Source of the DNA: Ruminococcus sp.
GTDB lineage: Bacteria; Bacillota; Clostridia; Oscillospirales; Ruminococcaceae
DNA length: 64,000 nucleotides
NCBI GenBank assembly: GCA_017463375.1
Contig: JAFTPG010000037.1
Span: 1-64,000, forward strand
Reading direction: 5' to 3'
In this document: positions 60,415 to 64,000 of the stretch, one piece after another
Numbering within the stretch: the stretch's first letter is position 1
Layout of the letters: every line of letters starts with the position of its first letter
The notes under the pieces: generated by a model
The model's database searches: none
Seen by the model: only the letters and a program-made list of their open reading frames with translations
What the model was told of the DNA's origin: nothing
Made by a program: the position numbers and the translations under genes

Positions 60415-60541
60415 GGGGTGAAACCCAAAGCTGATTTTCATGGTAAAGTGATGTTTACCCCAACATTACTTTATAAAATCCCCAATAATCCCTATATCAT
60501 GGCAGATGAGCTCCTTAATAAGGAGCTCATTTGTTGTTTTT
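60415..60541 (+). ncRNA. Candidate small RNA with C-rich loops
   Basis: A transcript from the -10 box at 60403 to the terminator at 60506-60541 would be about 127 bases and has no ORF with a ribosome site. It contains a GGG-TGAAA-CCC hairpin, a GGTAAA/TTTACC hairpin, and single-stranded runs CCCC, CCCC and CCC before the terminator stem. C-rich loops that can pair with Shine-Dalgarno sequences are typical of regulatory RNAs in Firmicutes such as RsaE/RoxS. Homology to those is not claimed. The alternative is a 3' UTR of the kinase gene. Confidence 0.5.
60506..60541 (+). terminator. Terminator after the candidate small RNA
   Basis: ATGAGCTCCTT pairs with AAGGAGCTCAT over a 3-base loop, followed by TTGTTGTTTTT. 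It would also end the upstream kinase transcript. Confidence 0.9.
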
Positions 60542-60601
60542 GTGCATTTTTCGGCGATTTTTGGTGATGAAATTCATTACAAGCGATGATACCTGATTGG
60601 A

Positions 60602-60630
60602 TTGACAAATGAAAACGTATGAGCTATAAT
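60602..60630 (+). promoter_or_regulatory. Promoter of the antiporter gene
   Basis: TTGACA (60602-60607), 17 bases, TATAAT (60625-60630): consensus. Confidence 0.85.
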
Positions 60631-60719
60631 ATGTATGTTTGTTTGAAGCAATACTGCGTAAATAACCGATCGAGGCTTTGTGCAGGTCTTGCTTAATCTT
60701 GTCAGGTGGAGGTATTTTT

Positions 60720-61979
60720 ATGGATTATGAGTTTTTGAAATTTCTTGCGCTGATACTTTTGTCAACGAAGCTTTTCGGTCTGCTTACAAGAAAGATGAAG
60801 CTTCCTCAGGTAGTGGGAGCGCTTCTTGCCGGTGTGATCTTCGGACCTGGATGTCTGGGGCTGATCGAGAAAACTGATTTTATCAGCAGTCTCGCTGAGC
60901 TCGGAGTAATTCTGCTCATGTTCACTGTTGGTATGGAAACGGATATCAATGAGCTGAAAAAGTCAGGAAAAGCGTCATTTATCATTGCTGTATGCGGTGT
61001 AATTGTTCCTCTTATAGGCGGTTTTGCCGTTGCAAAGCTCTGGGGAATCGGAGAAACTGGCGAAGGTGCAAGCGCAATATTACAGCAGTTCTTTATCGGA
61101 GTGATCCTCACTGCGACATCAGTTTCGATTACAGTTGAAACTCTCAAGGAGCTTGGAAAGCTGAGTACCCGTGCGGGAAATGCTATTCTCGGAGCTGCAC
61201 TTATTGATGATATTCTCGGTATTATTGCACTTACAGTTATTACATCACTTGCAGGCGGAGACGCAAAGATATGGGTCGTGCTCGGAAAGATCGCCCTCTT
61301 CTTTGTAGTTGCGATAATAGCGGCTGTTGCGTACCATTTCATCTTCAATAAGTGGAGAAATCGCGATAAAAAGGATCTCAGACGTCATACGATTGCTTCA
61401 TTCGTATTCTGCCTTGTACTTGCCTGGGCAGCAGAAGAATTCTTCGGAGTAGCTGACATTACCGGTGCTTTCTTTGCAGGACTTGCACTCTCCGGAAGTC
61501 CGAATGTCAAGTATGCAACCTCAAAGTTTGACACGCTTTCATATATGCTTCTTTCACCGGTATTTTTTGCGAGCATCGGTTTGTCTATGACAAGCATCAA
61601 GATGAATTCAAATCTTGTATGGTTTACAGTCGTAATTGTGCTTATTGCACTTATTACAAAGGTTATCGGATGCGGACTTGGTGCAAAAATATGCAGATAC
61701 TCAGGAAAAGAATCTCTTCAGGTCGGCGTCGGAATGATTTCACGAGGTGAGGTAGCGCTTATCGTTGCCCAGAAGGGTGCGATCCTCGGACTCATTGATG
61801 AAGCATTTTTTGTTCCGATCATCATAATGGTAGTGTTTACAACTGTCATTACACCGATTCTCCTCAAATTCGTATTCAAAGGACATAATGCTGAGCCTGT
61901 TGAAAACGGACTTGTTCAGATGGTTAATGACCGTCATGCGTATGAGCAGCAGATTCAGGAGCTTTCAAGAAAAAAGTAA
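60720..61979 (+). CDS. CPA2-family cation:proton antiporter
   Basis: The 419-residue membrane protein has about twelve transmembrane segments with the CPA2 pattern: MKLPQVVGALLAGVIFGP, LGVILLMFTVGMETDI, and the ion-binding region AALIDDILGIIALT with the paired acidic residues typical of this family. The C-terminal tail is short (no RCK domain), ending LVQMVNDRHAYEQQ. It exchanges Na+ or K+ for protons; which ion is unknown. GGTGGAGGT precedes the ATG. Confidence 0.9.
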   Translation: MDYEFLKFLALILLSTKLFGLLTRKMKLPQVVGALLAGVIFGPGCLGLIEKTDFISSLAELGVILLMFTVGMETDINELKKSGKASFIIAVCGVIVPLIGGFAVAKLWGIGETGEGASAILQQFFIGVILTATSVSITVETLKELGKLSTRAGNAILGAALIDDILGIIALTVITSLAGGDAKIWVVLGKIALFFVVAIIAAVAYHFIFNKWRNRDKKDLRRHTIASFVFCLVLAWAAEEFFGVADITGAFFAGLALSGSPNVKYATSKFDTLSYMLLSPVFFASIGLSMTSIKMNSNLVWFTVVIVLIALITKVIGCGLGAKICRYSGKESLQVGVGMISRGEVALIVAQKGAILGLIDEAFFVPIIIMVVFTTVITPILLKFVFKGHNAEPVENGLVQMVNDRHAYEQQIQELSRKK

Positions 61980-62004
61980 TTTAAAAAATAATATTTGTCG
62001 CCTA

Positions 62005-62033
62005 TTGACAAATCGTATCGTTTGTTATATACT
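62005..62033 (+). promoter_or_regulatory. metK promoter
   Basis: TTGACA (62005-62010), 17 bases, TATACT (62028-62033), about six bases before the riboswitch. Confidence 0.88.
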
Positions 62034-62039
62034 ATAAGA

Positions 62040-62145
62040 GAACCTTATCAAGAGCGGCGGAGGAACAGGTCCTGTGAAGCCCGGCAACCTGACCGGAAAT
62101 CGGCAAAGGTGCTAAATCCTGCGGTTTATCCGGAAGATGAGGATT
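62040..62145 (+). promoter_or_regulatory. SAM-I (S-box) riboswitch
   Basis: The aptamer has the S-box core: P1 CCTTATC (62043-62049) with GATGAGG (62136-62142), the conserved AAGAG...GGAGG, the kink-turn region, GAAGCCCGGCAACC, and AAAGGTGCTAAATCC. SAM binding should stabilise P1 and allow the terminator that follows, so metK is repressed when SAM is high. Confidence 0.95.
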
Positions 62146-62156
62146 TTAAAGAAATC

Positions 62157-62187
62157 AAAGCGTCTCGGAAGAGGCGCTTTTTGTTTT
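62157..62187 (+). terminator. Riboswitch expression-platform terminator
   Basis: AAAGCGTCTC pairs with GAGGCGCTTT over a GGAA loop, then TTGTTTT. Its 5' side lies just after P1 of the SAM aptamer, so the two structures are placed for riboswitch control. Confidence 0.92.
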
Positions 62188-62207
62188 AATTTATGGAGGT
62201 TATGCCA

Positions 62208-63392
62208 ATGAATAAAGTTTTATTTACATCAGAATCAGTTACTGAAGGACATCCCGATAAAATTTGTGATCAGATTTCAGACGCAGTACTCGATGCAATT
62301 CTTGAGCAGGACAAGTATGCCCGAGTTGCCTGCGAAACGGTTACGACAACAGGTATGGTAATGTGCATGGGTGAGATTACCACAAAGGCAAAAATTGATA
62401 TTCCAAAGATTGCAAGAAATGTTGTAATTGATATCGGATACGACAGAGCCAAGTATGGCTTTGACGGTCATACATGTGCCGTTCTGACAACAATTGACGA
62501 GCAGTCGCCTGATATAGCAATGGGCGTAAACGAGGCATTCGAGTACAGAGAGGAAAATGATGAATCTGACGGACTCTCAAATGGTGCAGGAGACCAGGGC
62601 ATTATGTTCGGATATGCATGCAATGAAACTCCTGAGCTTATGCCGCTCCCGATTTCACTCGCTCACAAGCTTTCTCTGAAGCTTACTGAAGTTCGTAAGA
62701 ACGGAACTCTCAGCTATCTCAGACCCGACGGAAAATCACAGGTGACAGTTGAGTATGTGGATGGAAGGCCTGTAAGAGTTGACGCTGTTGTAGTATCATC
62801 GCAGCATTCCGCCGAGATCTCGCTTGAGCAGATAAGACAGGATATTCTTGACTTTGTAATCAAGCCTGTAATTCCTGCTGAGCTTATGGATGAAGATACC
62901 AAGTTTTTCATCAATCCGACAGGAAGATTTGTAGTCGGCGGTCCTCAGGGTGACAGCGGACTTACTGGAAGAAAGATCATTGTAGATACATACGGCGGTT
63001 ACTCGCGTCACGGCGGCGGAGCTTTCAGCGGAAAGGATCCGACTAAGGTTGACCGTTCGGCAGCCTACGCAGCACGCTATATTGCTAAGAATATCGTTGC
63101 AGCAGGTCTTGCAGATAAGTGTGAGGTTCAGCTTGCATACGCAATCGGAGTAGCTCAGCCGGTATCCGTACTCGTTGATACATTCGGCACAGGCAAAGTG
63201 TCCGAAAATGCTCTGTCTGAGGCTGTAAGAAAGGTCTTTGACCTTCGTCCGACAGCTATCATAGAGATGCTTGACCTCAGAAAGCCGCAGTACAGAAAGC
63301 TTGCAGCATATGGTCATATGGGTCGTGAGGAGCTTGGCGTGGCTTGGGAAAAGACTGACAAAGCTGATGCAATTAAGGCAGCTCTTGCGTAA
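62208..63392 (+). CDS. metK: S-adenosylmethionine synthetase
   Basis: MetK makes SAM from methionine and ATP. The 394-residue protein has [17 protein letters not shown] at the N terminus, [15 protein letters not shown], the phosphate-binding loop [18 protein letters not shown] and the C-terminal YGHMGREEL. The ATG at 62208 is seven bases after GGAGGT; ATGs at 62193 and 62202 are worse placed. It is under the SAM-I riboswitch. Confidence 0.97.
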   Translation: MNKVLFTSESVTEGHPDKICDQISDAVLDAILEQDKYARVACETVTTTGMVMCMGEITTKAKIDIPKIARNVVIDIGYDRAKYGFDGHTCAVLTTIDEQSPDIAMGVNEAFEYREENDESDGLSNGAGDQGIMFGYACNETPELMPLPISLAHKLSLKLTEVRKNGTLSYLRPDGKSQVTVEYVDGRPVRVDAVVVSSQHSAEISLEQIRQDILDFVIKPVIPAELMDEDTKFFINPTGRFVVGGPQGDSGLTGRKIIVDTYGGYSRHGGGAFSGKDPTKVDRSAAYAARYIAKNIVAAGLADKCEVQLAYAIGVAQPVSVLVDTFGTGKVSENALSEAVRKVFDLRPTAIIEMLDLRKPQYRKLAAYGHMGREELGVAWEKTDKADAIKAALA

Positions 63393-63410
63393 TAATTCGG
63401 AGATTATATT

Positions 63411-63833
63411 ATGGATGAAATGAAAAATTATACTGAATTTTCGTTCAGCAACCCTATTTTGATTGATGTTTTCGGGAACTATATGGAGAATGCTATGCTT
63501 GCGTCCTTTGTTTCTCATAACGGAACTATCAGCCTGAAGCTTGAAGTGACTCCTCCCGCTGCGCCTCCTAAGAACTGTGAGGATGTGCTGAGTCTGCTGT
63601 TCAATATGCTTGAAAGCAGCGAAGATACCGCAGTCGGACAAGCGTATTCAGCAAAGAAAACTGAAATAATGCGTGAAACTCTTTTAAGGCTTTCTCAGGT
63701 TCTGGATGGATTCTCTGACGTGAATCTTGTTCTGCATACAACAGAGCAGTCACCTGAAAATCCTGATGAAAAAATTACAAAGCATACGGAATTCAAGCTG
63801 CACAGAACAAAGTCCGAAACAACATCAGAGTAA
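63411..63833 (+). CDS. Hypothetical protein after metK
   Basis: I do not recognise this 140-residue protein. It has no signal peptide or membrane segment. The sequence is a mix of strands and helices (EFSFSNPILIDVFGNYMENA, LLRLSQVLDGFSDVNLVLH) with a charged C-terminal tail rich in Thr, Ser and Glu. It follows metK by 18 bases and ends with a terminator, so it is probably cotranscribed and thus also controlled by the riboswitch. GGAGATTAT precedes the ATG. Confidence 0.65.
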   Translation: MDEMKNYTEFSFSNPILIDVFGNYMENAMLASFVSHNGTISLKLEVTPPAAPPKNCEDVLSLLFNMLESSEDTAVGQAYSAKKTEIMRETLLRLSQVLDGFSDVNLVLHTTEQSPENPDEKITKHTEFKLHRTKSETTSE

Positions 63834-63842
63834 TAAAATTAT

Positions 63843-63869
63843 GGCTGGCTCAAAATGAGCCAGCCTTTT
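63843..63869. terminator. Terminator between the metK operon and radC
   Basis: GGCTGGCTCA pairs with TGAGCCAGCC over an AAA loop, then TTTT. It lies between convergent genes. Confidence 0.9.
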
Positions 63870-63873
63870 GTGT

Positions 63874-64000
63874 TTATTCAGATTTTCTGATAATGTATCC
63901 GGGACATTCCACATTTTTGAAGTCCAGCGGATAAGAAAGCTCACGCATAGAAACACAGGAGCTTTTTCCTATAACTATGTGGTCAACCAGCTGCACACCA
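63874..64000 (-). CDS. radC: RadC-family JAB domain protein, C-terminal part only
   Basis: The minus-strand frame runs off the window edge, so only the last 41 codons are seen. They read GVQLVDHIVIGKSSCVSMRE, then LSYPLDFKNVECPGYIIRKSE to a TAA at 63874-63876. DHIVIG followed by S(M)RE is the C-terminal JAB/MPN motif of RadC, whose role in DNA repair is not established. The gene is convergent with the metK operon. Confidence 0.75.
   Translation of the reverse strand, partial: GVQLVDHIVIGKSSCVSMRELSYPLDFKNVECPGYIIRKSE

Overview
The window looks like chromosome of a Gram-positive, low-GC Clostridia species, most likely Ruminococcus or a close relative in the Ruminococcaceae. This rests on a compact histidine operon with the HisZ/short-HisG pair, GatCAB, a YunB-type spore gene, an SAM-I riboswitch before metK, the phoH-ybeY-era-yqzL-recO-mutS2 order, xylose genes, strong AGGAGG ribosome sites and many TTGACA-N17-TATAAT promoters. 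I saw no prophage, transposase or CRISPR array.

Layout. 1-10.1 kb: hisZGDCBHAF-(nitroreductase, ATPase, acetyltransferase)-hisIE. 10.1-16.1 kb: yunB, ligA, gatCAB. 16.1-21.7 kb: an HPr-like protein, mtaB and full-length purL. 21.8-23.7 kb: a NifU-like gene plus a GGGtGRT gene. 23.9-26.5 kb: a redox cassette (MerR regulator, aldo/keto reductase, a decayed lipoprotein hydrolase, an iron-sulfur flavoprotein) and tRNA-Arg. 26.8-33.2 kb: minus-strand accessory genes (PPOX protein, GH13 glycosidase, AraC regulator, and a two-component system with two membrane proteins), then tRNA-Leu. 33.6-39 kb: a type IIA topoisomerase pair separated by a membrane protein gene. 39.3-45.6 kb: a CYTH protein and the phoH to mutS2 housekeeping run. 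45.7-52.6 kb: a LacI-sensor/GGDEF fusion, a drug-efflux-type MFS gene behind a leader peptide, an archaeal-type phosphoglycerate mutase, VanZ, and a repeat-bearing membrane protein. 52.7-55.9 kb: xylA and xylB. 55.9-64 kb: a DUF2089-like regulator with a membrane protein, a phosphofructokinase, a two-component system, a candidate small RNA, a CPA2 antiporter, riboswitch-controlled metK, an unknown gene and the 3' end of radC.

Three non-coding signals stand out. First, four copies of a 210-315 bp multi-hairpin element lie beside hisA (both sides), between the GGDEF and MFS genes, and between xylA and xylB. Its loop-side sequences are conserved, while the stems change with compensating changes on the other arm. 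Second, the MFS gene has a 36-residue leader ORF, a hairpin that pairs with its Shine-Dalgarno, and a second pairing between leader codons and the strand next to that hairpin; this is the architecture of antibiotic-inducible translational attenuation. Third, a 17-bp box, TTTCACARAACRTACAC, sits before a response regulator gene and again before a short ORF-less transcript that ends in a strong terminator and carries several unpaired CCCC/CCC runs, so it may be a small RNA controlled by that regulator.

All calls come from reading the sequence; no database search or folding program was run.
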